DNA of 64,000 nucleotides from contig NZ_JACJQG010000041.1 in NCBI RefSeq assembly GCF_014696435.1, forward strand, positions 19,814 to 83,813, read 5' to 3'. This DNA comes from Calothrix anomala FACHB-343. GTDB lineage: Bacteria; Cyanobacteriota; Cyanobacteriia; Cyanobacteriales; Nostocaceae. This document shows positions 18,061 through 29,000 of the stretch, in pieces (position 1 is the first letter of the stretch; each line of letters begins with the position of its first letter). The notes beneath the pieces were generated by a model. The model saw only the letters and a list, made by a program, of their open reading frames with translations. It was not told the origin of the DNA and ran no database searches. A program made the position numbers and the translations under genes.

Positions 18061-21000
18061 CTACAGTCCATTACCAATTAAAATAAATGGTGCCCAATAA
18101 TAAGGATGAGAATAATTCGTCAAATTTCTCCCCGGTTTTGTCGATGAACCTGGTACTGGTTCCACATTAATCGCACCCCTATCACCACTTGAATTTGCAC
18201 TATTATTCCCACGTAACAAACTCAATTGTGCTTCACGTAAAGCTTGGGCTTTTGTTGGTTGATTATCCTTAGCTAAATTTGCATAAAATTGCTGCATTAA
18301 CAAACTAGTACTAGCATCATCTACCAACCATAAAGAAGCCATTACCGCCTTAGCGCGACGGTTGAGAAAATAAAAGCTAACTCCCGGAATTTCAATCCCA
18401 TCTTTTGCAGTTTCTCCTAGCGCAGTCTCACAAGCTGAAAGTACTACTAAATGCACATCGCTTAAATCTTCTAAATTATCAATTTGGGGAATTGGTAATT
18501 TCTCTCCTGTTCCTAATACCAAATAAGAATCATCTTGTCTTCCTGGAACAAACACACCATGAGTAGCGATATGCAAAATATTATGTCCCTTGAGATTATC
18601 TCGCAAAGTCCGATAATCAAATTCCTTATTCAGGTATTTTTTCCCTGGATAAATCCCATTTTTATCGCTGGGTGTTTGGCGAATAATGGTGTCTAATTCG
18701 GTGGGGACATTAGGTAAAGGATTAAACCCTGGTACGGCGTTAGATAAACCTAAGCCCAAAACTTTAGTATTTGCACTTCCCGCAGGTAGGCGCGATTCGG
18801 TATCTGTTAACCCCGCAGATAACACTGTAGAAATATTATAGTTTTCAATCAGATATTGTTGACCATCATATAAAGCACCTATGGGAATATAACGCGCAGC
18901 CCTATCTAAAGAAAATACCAGATTTTGAATTTTATTGGCTTTTAATTCTGGTTCTACAGGTTTAATTAACCAATCGTAAAGTTGTTTTCCTGTGGCTTTT
19001 AATTCTTGAATATCAGAACTGGGATTTTGTAATAATCTGCGGAATTTATTCACTGTCTCCCGAATTTTTGGCTCGCTTACAGGAACTTCGACACTTTTAA
19101 CTACACCACCTTTAGATACCCACCAAATCCAAGTTTTATCCTCAACTACAAAGACATTAATTAAAACTGTACTTTCTTGCGATTCGACAATTTTCTTACC
19201 CACACTGCGTAAGTCTTGCGCATCTAAAGTACCTCTGTCTTTAGCAAGGCGATCGCGGACATTTTTCTCTAAGTTTTGAATCCTCTGATTAAATTCGGAA
19301 ATCAAAGCATCTCTTTCATCAGCTAATTTAGCTTTCTCTGGACAATTGGTTTTTTGACATTCATCAAACTTTTGCCCAAAAGCAATCAAACTGCCATAAT
19401 TTTTAATAATCTTCGCTTCCGTAGGAGTTTGTGCAATTGGCTTAGGAGTAGTGCTAGGTTTGCGATTGGCAAATTCGCTTAATTCTTGTACCTTTAATAA
19501 TTCTAACACTTGACCAGCTTCTAAACTCCGCCCTTGGGACATCAATAAATTGGCATATTCCCGATAGATATCAGTAATGCTAGTTCTATCAGCATCTTGA
19601 ATTGCTTGTAGCAGCGATGATTGTAATTCTCGTGATAAACCGCGATTTTTTTCGCGTACCTTTTCAATATCGTTAATTGCTTTTTGATAATAAGTTATCG
19701 CCGTAGTTGGTTGATTTAATTCTCGATATGTGCGGGCTAAACCTGCATATAATACAGCCCGATTACCAGAATAATTTAGTTGATCGGCTAAAGCCGCAGC
19801 TTGATTATAAGTATCAATTGCTTGTTGATATTGTTTAGTCCGTCGATAAAATCCCCCTAAAAATACTAATATCTGTGATTCCGTTTTGACTTCTTTATTA
19901 TCCCTAACTACTTGCAAGCTTTTTTGCAAGTAATCAATAGCTTTTTGATTATCATTTAAACCACCATGTCCTATACCTATAAACAGATTATTCAGCATTT
20001 CTAATTGCTGTTTATAGTAAGGAATCTTGATTTTTGGTATGAGATTTAAACCTTCTTGAGCAAAAGCAATAGTTTTTTGATAGTCGCTTTTCACAAAATT
20101 ATTGATGCTCAAAAACAACAGAGATATTCCTTCAATTTCTGGGATATTTTTTAACTTTCGTGCTGTACTTAATGCTTCTTGTGCTAATTGATTAGATTTT
20201 TGATAATCTCCTAAATTTATATAAGTAACAGCTAATGTTAATAAAGGTTGAGCAATTGCCGAAGGCTCTTTAGTTTTTTTAGCTATTTCTAAACTAGCAG
20301 AAGCAAATTCTATACTTTTTTGATACTCTTCTACAGAGTCATAAATGTAAGCAATTCGATTTAAAGCTTCTGATTCTAGTTGGAGATTTTTCAGTTGTTT
20401 GGCAATTTTTAAAGCTTGTTGCGCGAAAGCTAAACTTTTTTCATTTTCTGCATCAGATACAGCTAAGGAACTAGAAGCACTCGCCAGAGTGAGTAAAATA
20501 TTAGCCTCCATTTCGGCATTTTTGAGTTCTCGCGCAATTGGTAATGCTTCTTGAGCAAAAGTCAAAGATTTTGCATATTCTCCAGAAATGTCATAAGCTT
20601 TACTCAATAAAAATGCACTAGTTAATTGAAAGTTTTTCTTAAAGTAATCCGGTGATTGTTTAGTCTTACCTTCCTGAGAAATCTCGGCTATGAATTTCCA
20701 GTCATTATCCTGAAGTTTTTGCGTAATTTCTCTAAATTGTTGTCCTAAAACAATAACTTTCGGATAATCTGCGATCGCCTCATAGGAATTTAACAGTTCT
20801 CCCATGACTAAAACTTGAAAAATCGTCTGTAATAGCTCTGGTGACATCCCTTTAAAATTTTCACCGACTAAACTGACAAACAAGTCTAATTCGACTGCTT
20901 CTAGTTTAGTTTGCTGAAATATTTCTAATGCTTGTTGACCTGCGGTAATAGCTTGAGGATATTTTTTTTGCTGATTATTAGCTGAGAGTTCACCGAATAA

Positions 21001-21636
21001 CAGAAATCCCACGAAATATTTTGATAATCCGGGAAAGTCAGTAAATAATTGTTGTGTATATTCTTCAACTTTTTTACTATCACCCTTAGCTGTATAAGCT
21101 TCTATCAACTGGGGTAAAACCTTAAATTGTAACTCACGGCTTTTCATCTCTTGCGCAATCTGCAAACTCTGCTGTAAGAAACCCAATGCTTTATCGGGTT
21201 GCTTGATGGTGTTATGTACAGTACCTAAATTCAGCAGATTTTCCGCCTCTAAATTTCTGTTTTTAATTTCTCGTGCAATTACTAAACTCTGCTGATATAA
21301 TTCAATAGCTTTAGGATGATTTTTCTTATTAACATAAACAGTTCCTAAATTCTTGAGAGTTTCCCCTTCTCCCCCAGGGTTTTTAATTTGTTGATAAATT
21401 TTTAATGCTTGTTCTAAAGACTTGATTGCAGCATCAAACTGATTAGCTTTTAATTGAGTAATTCCTTGCTGTAATAATTTATCGGCTTGGGTTTGACGGT
21501 TTTGATTAGTTTGGGTAGTTGTATTTTGAGCTAAAGTATCCTGAGACACAAAGCGGTTACTTGCTGCTGATGCGACGGGACAAGTTAAAGAAAATATTAA
21601 AGTAAACAGAGTGAGGGACTGAAAATGGTATGACAT
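18061..21636 (-). CDS. Secreted TPR-CHAT protein
   Basis: 1191 residues from ATG 21636 (MSYHFQSL), preferred over a start 13 codons upstream because GAGG is seven bases before it and a clean signal peptide follows (LFTLIFSLTCPVASAAS). About 15 TPR units (GEGETLKNLGTVYVNKKNHPKAIELYQQSL and similar; here abbreviated) fill residues 60-720, mixed with short linkers. A CHAT domain fills the last 330 residues, with His in HIATHGVFV and Cys in VVLSACETALGE and the usual VMASLWLVDD segment. Exported TPR-CHAT proteins are common in filamentous cyanobacteria; their substrates are unknown. Downstream are ACGAATT heptamers. Confidence 0.88.
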   Translation of the reverse strand: MSYHFQSLTLFTLIFSLTCPVASAASNRFVSQDTLAQNTTTQTNQNRQTQADKLLQQGITQLKANQFDAAIKSLEQALKIYQQIKNPGGEGETLKNLGTVYVNKKNHPKAIELYQQSLVIAREIKNRNLEAENLLNLGTVHNTIKQPDKALGFLQQSLQIAQEMKSRELQFKVLPQLIEAYTAKGDSKKVEEYTQQLFTDFPGLSKYFVGFLLFGELSANNQQKKYPQAITAGQQALEIFQQTKLEAVELDLFVSLVGENFKGMSPELLQTIFQVLVMGELLNSYEAIADYPKVIVLGQQFREITQKLQDNDWKFIAEISQEGKTKQSPDYFKKNFQLTSAFLLSKAYDISGEYAKSLTFAQEALPIARELKNAEMEANILLTLASASSSLAVSDAENEKSLAFAQQALKIAKQLKNLQLESEALNRIAYIYDSVEEYQKSIEFASASLEIAKKTKEPSAIAQPLLTLAVTYINLGDYQKSNQLAQEALSTARKLKNIPEIEGISLLFLSINNFVKSDYQKTIAFAQEGLNLIPKIKIPYYKQQLEMLNNLFIGIGHGGLNDNQKAIDYLQKSLQVVRDNKEVKTESQILVFLGGFYRRTKQYQQAIDTYNQAAALADQLNYSGNRAVLYAGLARTYRELNQPTTAITYYQKAINDIEKVREKNRGLSRELQSSLLQAIQDADRTSITDIYREYANLLMSQGRSLEAGQVLELLKVQELSEFANRKPSTTPKPIAQTPTEAKIIKNYGSLIAFGQKFDECQKTNCPEKAKLADERDALISEFNQRIQNLEKNVRDRLAKDRGTLDAQDLRSVGKKIVESQESTVLINVFVVEDKTWIWWVSKGGVVKSVEVPVSEPKIRETVNKFRRLLQNPSSDIQELKATGKQLYDWLIKPVEPELKANKIQNLVFSLDRAARYIPIGALYDGQQYLIENYNISTVLSAGLTDTESRLPAGSANTKVLGLGLSNAVPGFNPLPNVPTELDTIIRQTPSDKNGIYPGKKYLNKEFDYRTLRDNLKGHNILHIATHGVFVPGRQDDSYLVLGTGEKLPIPQIDNLEDLSDVHLVVLSACETALGETAKDGIEIPGVSFYFLNRRAKAVMASLWLVDDASTSLLMQQFYANLAKDNQPTKAQALREAQLSLLRGNNSANSSGDRGAINVEPVPGSSTKPGRNLTNYSHPYYWAPFILIGNGL

Positions 21637-21788
21637 AACATTCCTCAAATAGCAGTAATCAAATAGCTCAATCATCTATATCTCCCATACAGGGTGAACA
21701 TATGCAAAACTTTCCACGTCCCAGAATCTAGTGATGATTCAAAGACTGTGATATCAGTGCTATAGGGAAGAATTTGGGGATGTGAGGA

Positions 21789-22382
21789 ATGTCAAATTTT
21801 GTCAAACGGAGATTAGGTAGTAAAGAAAAACGCGATGCCTACGGCGGGCTACGCCTACGCCACCGCAACAAATTAAACCGCCAGCCTTTAGGTTTACTAT
21901 TGGTAGTATTGGCATGGAGTCTAGCAATGGGTTGGCTGTTGTCTGTAGCTAGCAACGTCCAAGGTGCTACCCCTAACGCAGAAATTGGCACTGTTGACGT
22001 AGTACCCGCACAATATCAGCTGGGTCAACAATTATATATAGAAAACTGCTCAACTTGTCATATCGCCTTACCACCAGCCGTATTACCTAGCCAAACCTGG
22101 AAAAATCTTTTAGAAGACTCCCAGCACTACGGCGCACAGCTACAACCTTTAATCGATCCGCCGCGCATTTTAATCTGGAGGTATCTGCAAACCTTCTCTC
22201 GTCCCCAACGCAAAGACGAAGAAACACCTTATCGCGTCAAAGATTCCCGTTATTTTAAAGCCTTACATCCCAAAGTCAAATTACCCCAGCCAATACAAAT
22301 TAGTAGCTGTGTCAGCTGTCACCCCAGCGCCACCGACTATAATTACCGTCGCCTGAGTCCGGAAATGGAGAGTTCTCCGTAA
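21789..22382 (+). CDS. Diheme c-type cytochrome
   Basis: 197 residues with two heme c sites, CSTCH (about residue 90) and CVSCH (about residue 177), and a single N-terminal membrane anchor or signal (LGLLLVVLAWSLAMGWLLSV). Spacing of the two sites and the segment ILIWRYLQTFSRP match the diheme cytochromes of cyanobacteria that sit in the thylakoid lumen or periplasm; the electron partner is unknown. Residues KRDAYGGLRLRHRN near the N-terminus are encoded by a dispersed GCGATGCCTACGG-type repeat, so this part of the protein is probably recent. Divergent from the TPR-CHAT gene. Confidence 0.85.
   Translation: MSNFVKRRLGSKEKRDAYGGLRLRHRNKLNRQPLGLLLVVLAWSLAMGWLLSVASNVQGATPNAEIGTVDVVPAQYQLGQQLYIENCSTCHIALPPAVLPSQTWKNLLEDSQHYGAQLQPLIDPPRILIWRYLQTFSRPQRKDEETPYRVKDSRYFKALHPKVKLPQPIQISSCVSCHPSATDYNYRRLSPEMESSP
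21832..21860. repeat. Dispersed repeat inside the cytochrome gene
   Basis: A 29-base element beginning GCGATGCCTACGGC and ending CTACGCCTACGC, a widespread cyanobacterial interspersed repeat, is read in frame upstream of the membrane helix. Confidence 0.7.
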
Positions 22383-22391
22383 GGGGACAAT

Positions 22392-22459
22392 TGTAGAGAC
22401 GCGATTAATCGCGTCTCTGCCCAATGCCCAATGCCCAATGCCCCATGCCCCATGCCCAA
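22392..22459. repeat. REP element plus CCCAATG heptamers
   Basis: GTAG foot and a perfect palindrome with arms GAGACGCGATT/AATCGCGTCTC (22395-22416), followed by CCCAATG/CCCCATG heptamers. Lies between the cytochrome gene and the small antitoxin-like gene. Confidence 0.8.
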
Positions 22460-22498
22460 TGAGTGTTAGGATCTGCAACAAAATCAGGTACATGGCAG

Positions 22499-22756
22499 AT
22501 GAAAGCGATTGAAGTAACTGGAAAAATTGACGCTCAGGGAAACCTGATTTTAGATCAGCCAATTCAGGGAACAACTTACCCCCATCAAGTCAGAGTGATT
22601 GTATTAGTTCCAGAACCAGCAGAAGCAGAAGAGTTAGATCCTGACGATACACCAGTTGAGGAAATTAAAGCCAGCTTGAGGAGAGCCTTACAACAAGCGA
22701 AAATGGGACAAACTCTGCCAATTAGCGAGCTATGGGAAGGTATTGATGCAGAGTAA
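22499..22756 (+). CDS. Small antitoxin-like protein, no toxin adjacent
   Basis: 85 residues from ATG 22499 (MKAIEVTGKID); the upstream in-frame GTG would add repeat-derived residues. The start resembles cyanobacterial type II antitoxins of the RelN kind (KAIEVTGKIDAQGNLIL with an early beta-hairpin), and the C-terminal acidic/helical part (VEEIKASLRRALQQAK, LWEGIDAE) could bind a toxin. No toxin gene follows: the next 300 bases hold only GACAACT heptamers (22772-22800) and a small hairpin. Function is therefore a guess; it might act on a toxin elsewhere or as a DNA-binding regulator. Confidence 0.6.
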   Translation: MKAIEVTGKIDAQGNLILDQPIQGTTYPHQVRVIVLVPEPAEAEELDPDDTPVEEIKASLRRALQQAKMGQTLPISELWEGIDAE

Positions 22757-23059
22757 TAACCATTAACAACTGACAACTGACAACTGACAATTGACCAATG
22801 GGTAAAATCGCTACTTGAGCATGGTGGGCGTTCTCTGCCTCAGCAGGGGGTGAAATGATACTATTAATAGAGTTCAAATATAAGATATGAAAATAAAACC
22901 AATCATTTAGTAAACTGGTTGGCCAGCCTTTTTGCTGTTTGTGAGTTAATTCTCATTTTATACCCATCAACAACCAACAGGGCTGGGTTGGGTTAAATTC
23001 TTATAATCTATGCCAAAACTTTAATTCCCATCCTCCTTTATTTAGTGCCATAACCTGCC
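22757..23059. other. Gap before secA
   Basis: CAACTGA heptamers at 22772-22800, then A/T-rich sequence that probably holds the secA promoter. A short palindrome CTGGTTGGCCAG lies near 22915. Nothing else seen. Confidence 0.4.
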
Positions 23060-25852
23060 ATGCTAAAAAACTTGTTGGGCGATCCCAACGCTCGTAAACT
23101 TAAGAAATACCAACCTTACATTACGGAAATTAACCTCTTAGAGGAAGACATTAAAGCGCTTTCCGATGATGAGTTGAAAGGGAAAACAGGCGAGTTTAGA
23201 CAGCGCCTTGCCAAAGGTGAAACCTTAGATGATATTCTGCCAGAAGCTTTTGCAGTAGTTCGGGAAGCAGGAAGGCGAGTCTTAGGCCTGCGGCACTTTG
23301 ATGTCCAGATGCTAGGCGGTATTATTCTCCACACTGGGCAAATCGCGGAAATGAAAACCGGGGAAGGTAAAACCCTGGTGGCGACTTTGCCAAGTTATTT
23401 AAACGCCCTAACTGGCAAAGGTGTACATGTTATTACCGTAAACGATTACCTGGCACGTCGGGACGCGGAATGGATGGGTCAGGTGCATCGCTTTCTGGGA
23501 TTGAGTGTAGGCTTGATTCAGGCGAACATGATACCCAGCGAACGCCAGAAAAACTATGAGTGTGATATTACCTATGTCACCAATAGTGAGGTAGGTTTTG
23601 ACTACCTCCGGGATAACATGGCGACATCAATGGCAGATGTGGTGCAACGCCCCTTTAATTACTGCGTGATTGACGAAGTTGACTCAATTTTAGTTGATGA
23701 GGCGCGGACACCACTGATTATTTCTGGTCAGGTAGAAAGACCTACAGAAAAATATTTGCAAGCAGCCGAGATCGCCTTTAGCCTCAAAAAAGATGAGCAT
23801 TATGAAGTTGACGAAAAAGCGCGGAACGTGCTGTTGACTGATGAAGGCTTTGCGGAAGCAGAAAATTTGTTGGGTGTAACAGATTTATTCGATCCGGAAG
23901 ATCCTTGGGCGCACTTTGTCTTTAACGCGATTAAAGCTAAAGAACTTTTCCTCAAAGATGTGAACTATATCGTCCGTAACGGCGAAGTAGTCATCGTTGA
24001 TGAATTTACCGGACGGGTGCTTCCCGGAAGACGCTGGAGTGATGGTTTGCACCAAGCCATTGAAGCTAAAGAACATGTAGACATTCAGCCGGAAACCCAA
24101 ACCCTAGCGACAATTACCTATCAAAACCTGTTCTTGCTTTATCCCAAACTGGGGGGAATGACGGGAACAGCGAAGACAGAAGAAGCAGAGTTTGAAAAAA
24201 TTTACAAGCTAGAAGTCACAATCATTCCCACCAACAGAATCAGAAAGCGCCAAGACTTGTCTGATATGGTATTTAAAACAGAACCAGGCAAATGGCAAGC
24301 GATCGCGCGGGAATGTGGCGAAATGCACCAACTCGGCAGACCTGTGTTAGTTGGTACTACCAGCGTCGAAAAATCTGAGTATCTCAGCCAACTGCTACGC
24401 CAAATGGAAATTCCCCACGAATTACTGAATGCGCGCCCGGAAAACGTAGAACGGGAAGCGGAAATTGTCGCCCAAGCAGGACGCAGAGGAGCAGTAACTA
24501 TCGCCACAAACATGGCTGGTAGAGGTACTGATATCATCCTTGGTGGTAACTCCGAATATATGGCGCGGCTGAAACTGCGGGAATATTTTATGCCCCGGAT
24601 TGTCCAGCCAGAAGATGAAGACACCTTTGGCGTGCAAAGGGCTTCAGGACTACCCACAGGAGGCGGCGGCGGACAAGGCTTTGTACCTGGGAAAAAAGTT
24701 AAGACTTGGAAAGCTTCGCCAGAAATTTTCCCCACCCAGTTATCAAAAGAAGCAGAACAGCAATTAAAAGAAGCTGTAGATTTGGCAGTGCGGGAATATG
24801 GCGATCGCAGTTTACCAGAATTAGAAGCAGAAGAAAAAGTTGCTGTGGCTGCTGAAAAAGCCCCCATTGACGACCCAGTCATTCAAAAATTGCGGGCGGC
24901 TTATAACCGAATTAAGGAAGAATACGAACAATTCACCCACCGCGAACATGACGAAGTGGTAGAATTAGGCGGATTGCACGTAATTGGTACAGAACGCCAC
25001 GAATCTCGCCGGATTGACAACCAATTGCGCGGACGGGCGGGAAGACAGGGCGACCCTGGTTCCACCAGATTCTTCCTCAGTTTAGAAGATAACTTACTAC
25101 GGATTTTCGGAGGCGATCGCGTTGCTGGTTTAATGAACGCCTTCAACGTCGAAGAAGATATGCCCATTGAATCGGGGATGTTAACCCGCAGTTTAGAAGG
25201 CGCACAGAAAAAAGTTGAAACCTACTACTACGACATCCGTAAACAGGTGTTTGAGTACGACGAGGTAATGAACAACCAACGCCGCGCCATCTACGCCGAA
25301 CGCCGCCGGGTATTAGAAGGGCAAGATTTAAAAGAACAGGTAATTACCTACGCTGAAAAAACGATGGATGACATCGTTACTTACTACATCAACCCCGATT
25401 TGCCCTCAGAAGAGTGGGAATTGGATAAATTGGTGGAAAAAGTCAAGGAATTTGTCTATCTGCTAGCTGACTTACAACCAAGTCAATTAGAAGATATGGC
25501 GATCGCGGAAATTAAAGCTTTTCTCCACGAACAGGTAAGAATTGCCTACGACATGAAAGAAGCGCAAATTGACCAAATTCAGCCAGGATTAATGCGCCAA
25601 GCTGAACGCTTCTTTATTTTGCAACGCATTGATACCCTGTGGCGCGAACACCTGCAACAAATGGATGCACTGCGCGAATCTGTAGGTTTGCGCGGTTACG
25701 GTCAAAAAGACCCGTTAATTGAGTACAAGAGCGAAGGTTATGAACTCTTCTTGGATATGATGGTCAACATCCGCCGAGATGTAGTTTACTCCTTGTTCAT
25801 GTTCCAACCCCAGCCGCAGCCGATGGTGCAGACTTCCTCGGAGATGGTGTAA
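23060..25852 (+). CDS. secA: Preprotein translocase ATPase SecA
   Basis: 930 residues, the normal size for cyanobacterial SecA. It starts [16 protein letters not shown]. Walker A of nucleotide domain 1 is [13 protein letters not shown], with [11 protein letters not shown] and Walker [19 protein letters not shown]; nucleotide domain 2 shows [15 protein letters not shown] and [18 protein letters not shown] cyanobacterial insertion with a Gly-rich stretch (TGGGGGQGF) lies near residue 535. The C-terminal zinc Cys motif of proteobacterial SecA is absent, as usual in this phylum. It drives export through SecYEG at the plasma and thylakoid membranes. A strong terminator follows at once. Confidence 0.98.
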   Translation: MLKNLLGDPNARKLKKYQPYITEINLLEEDIKALSDDELKGKTGEFRQRLAKGETLDDILPEAFAVVREAGRRVLGLRHFDVQMLGGIILHTGQIAEMKTGEGKTLVATLPSYLNALTGKGVHVITVNDYLARRDAEWMGQVHRFLGLSVGLIQANMIPSERQKNYECDITYVTNSEVGFDYLRDNMATSMADVVQRPFNYCVIDEVDSILVDEARTPLIISGQVERPTEKYLQAAEIAFSLKKDEHYEVDEKARNVLLTDEGFAEAENLLGVTDLFDPEDPWAHFVFNAIKAKELFLKDVNYIVRNGEVVIVDEFTGRVLPGRRWSDGLHQAIEAKEHVDIQPETQTLATITYQNLFLLYPKLGGMTGTAKTEEAEFEKIYKLEVTIIPTNRIRKRQDLSDMVFKTEPGKWQAIARECGEMHQLGRPVLVGTTSVEKSEYLSQLLRQMEIPHELLNARPENVEREAEIVAQAGRRGAVTIATNMAGRGTDIILGGNSEYMARLKLREYFMPRIVQPEDEDTFGVQRASGLPTGGGGGQGFVPGKKVKTWKASPEIFPTQLSKEAEQQLKEAVDLAVREYGDRSLPELEAEEKVAVAAEKAPIDDPVIQKLRAAYNRIKEEYEQFTHREHDEVVELGGLHVIGTERHESRRIDNQLRGRAGRQGDPGSTRFFLSLEDNLLRIFGGDRVAGLMNAFNVEEDMPIESGMLTRSLEGAQKKVETYYYDIRKQVFEYDEVMNNQRRAIYAERRRVLEGQDLKEQVITYAEKTMDDIVTYYINPDLPSEEWELDKLVEKVKEFVYLLADLQPSQLEDMAIAEIKAFLHEQVRIAYDMKEAQIDQIQPGLMRQAERFFILQRIDTLWREHLQQMDALRESVGLRGYGQKDPLIEYKSEGYELFLDMMVNIRRDVVYSLFMFQPQPQPMVQTSSEMV

Positions 25853-25881
25853 TTAAGTTCAGAACATATTTATTTAAAACC

Positions 25882-25924
25882 AAAAAGCAAAGGTACTGAG
25901 TTATAGTGCCTTTGCTTTTTTTTA
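25882..25924 (+). terminator. secA terminator
   Basis: A 15-base stem, AAAAGCAAAGGTACT against AGTGCCTTTGCTTTT, with a seven-base loop, closes with a run of T. The matching A run lets it work on the minus strand too. Confidence 0.9.
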
Positions 25925-26069
25925 CCAAAAAATTGCATATCTTCCGATCCGCCAGAGATATATATTTTTTGATGACAGGGTTTTTGGCAAAAAAGCCAGC
26001 AAATCCATCAACAGGGAAAAAATGAGGCAACTCTGCTCATCATAATTTGGCCTATCAGCAACAGAAGTT

Positions 26070-29000
26070 ATGCGTTATTACCGAATCATTTTGATTGCCT
26101 TTATCAGTTTTTTGGTCGTAATTTCACCAACTTTTCCCCAGAATTTATCAATCTTGTTTTCTGGAACCCAGGTATTAGCGCAAACACCCAACCAGAAAAC
26201 AACTATTGCTGCATCAGGAAGCTTTATTGATTACTTTGCGGAAGAAAGGCAATTTAAAGGACATGAGGGTAGTGTTAACAGCGCCAATTTTAGCTATGAT
26301 GGTCAACGCATAGTCACCGCAGGTAGTGACGGAACCGCCCGGATATGGGATTTTTCGGGTAAAGAATTGCTGGTATTACAAGGGCATCAAGGTACTGTGC
26401 GCAGTGCTAATTTTAGCCCTGATGGACAGTTGATTGTGACTGCATCTTTTGATGGTACTGCTCGGGTGTGGAATAATTCTGGGCAACAGTTAGCTGAACT
26501 TAAAGGACATCAGGGTAATGTTAACAGCGCCAATTTTAGCCCGGATGGGAAAAGGATTGTCACGGCTGGTGCCGATCAAACTGTACGGATTTGGGATATC
26601 TCAGGAAAGCAGTTAGCGGAATTTAAAGGACATGAAGGAAGTGTTTACAGTGTCAATTTTAGTCCCGATGGGCAGAGAATTGTCACGGCTGCGGCTGATA
26701 AAACGGCGCGTGTTTGGGATTTATCGGGTAAGGTTTTGGCGCAGTTGCAAGGGCATACGGATACAGTCTGGAGTGCGAATTTTAGCCCAGATGGTCAGCG
26801 CATAGTTACCGCATCTGATGATAAAACGGCGCGGGTGTGGGATTTATCAGGTAAAGTGTTGGCTGAGTTAAAAGGGCATAGTGATAGTGTATACAGCGCC
26901 AGCTTTAGTCCTGATGGGCAGAAGATAGTTACAGCGTCCGTGGACAAAACAGCTTTGATTTGGGATTCCACGGGGAAGTTGGTAGGGAAATTACCAGGAC
27001 ATCAGGGGGGTGTAAATAGTGTTGGGTTTAGCGCTGATGGCAAGTTCATTGTTAGCGCTGCCAATGATGGTAATACAAAAATATGGAATATGAGTACTAA
27101 GTTGCTCAGGGAATTACCCGGACAACGCTATCTCAGTTTTAGCTCAAATGGGCAATATATTCTCACTGTATCTGATGAAAAAATTCTGCAAGTGTGGAAT
27201 ATTGATGGCACAGTACTAGCAGAATTCAAAAGTCAAGATAATGTTATTTATGGCAAATTCAGCCCAGATACTAAGTTAATTGTTACTCTGTCTGAAACAA
27301 CCACACAAGTATGGGACATTAAGGGCAAATTAATCAGCCAATCTAAGCATGATAATACTATTAATAAAGCTATTTTCAGTCCTGATAGTCAATGCCTAGT
27401 CACGACTGGTGACTATAACCAAATCAGTCAAATATGGGACATGAAGGGGAAATTACTAGCTGAACTTGAACATGATAGAACTGACAGTACTAGTTTAATA
27501 GGAAACAGTGTCACTTTTAGTTTAGATGGTCAGTATATTATGATCATATCTGGTAATACTGTAGCCAAAGTCTGGGATATCAATGGTAAGCTAATTTCAG
27601 AGATTAAAGATCCAGAAAGTTATATTAATCGTGCCAATTTTAGTCCTGACAATAAGCTAATTATTACTACGGCACATGAGCTAGATATTGCCCGGATATG
27701 GAATATTAATGGTAAGCTTATTACCCAACTTAAACATGATACTTTTGTAAAAGATGCCATGTTTAGTCCTGATGGGCAGATGATTTTGACCGCAGATGAA
27801 CAAGTAAGAATATGGGATCTCAAAGGTAAACTCGTTACCAAAATCCCACAGCCTAATGCTAATGCTTTTTTTCATTTAAATTCTGAGGGCAAATTAATTA
27901 TTATCACATCTACAGAAGAAACTACACGATTTTGGGATATTTCTGGCAAGATGTTAAGAGAACTAGTAGGAAGTTATCCTAAGTTTAGCGCTGATAGAAA
28001 TTGGACAATCACTTCTGGATACAATACTGTAAAAGTTTGGAATACATCAGGTCAGTTGCTAACTGATATTAATGGTTTTAATAGTGATATCTTGGATGTC
28101 AGTATAAGTCCAGATGCCAGACAAGTGGCGATCGCATCAGATAATATTGGTGTCTGGTATCTAGCTGCTAAACAATCACCCCAAATTCAGAATCCTGTAA
28201 ACCCTGTGCCCCTGATACCAAACTCTAATTCAATTACATCGCATTTTCCTACGGTTGCTGATAACGTAGATTTTAGTTTCGATGGAAAAAAACTACTTAC
28301 AATAGCCGAAGAAACTATTCTTGAAGTGTGGGATATTTCTGGCAATCTGTTAGCCGAACTTAAAAAATCATCATATTCTTTAAGAAAAGCTCACTTTAGC
28401 CCAAACGCTAAACAAGTTCTTGTCATATTCTTGGACAATGCTGCTATTTGGGATATTTCAAGTAACAATTTAGTTGAATTAAAGGGTCATACAGATGCAA
28501 TTATTGATGCTACTTGGAGTCAGAATGGAAAGTTGATTGTTACCACATCTAAAGATGGGACAACACGTTTATGGGATACAACTGGTAAACAAATAGTAGT
28601 TTTAGAAAAGCAGGATGGTTTTTTATATAGTGTAAGTTTCAGTCAAGATGGACAGCAGATTTTGACTGCAACAGACAAGGCAATTCGCCTGTGGCATTTG
28701 TCAGGTAAACAAATAGCAGAAATCAAGGAGGGGGCTGCAAACGCTTATCTTAGTCAAGATGGAAAGCGGATTATCAGCACATTAAATTATGGCACTGCAA
28801 AGGTGTGGGATATTTCAGGTAAGCTGCTGTTTGAACTAGGAGAAAAGAACACCGGTTATGTTAATGATGTGTTTTTAAGCCCGGATGGACAGCGAATTGT
28901 AATTGCATCAAAGAGCAGGGATATTTGTGTTTGGGACAACACAGGAAAATTACTAGCTAGATTTGAAAAAGAAAATATGATAAATAAACCATACAATTAT

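Noticed and set aside
24202-24882. 226-residue minus frame inside secA
   Set aside because: Antisense shadow; secA is intact and conserved across it.
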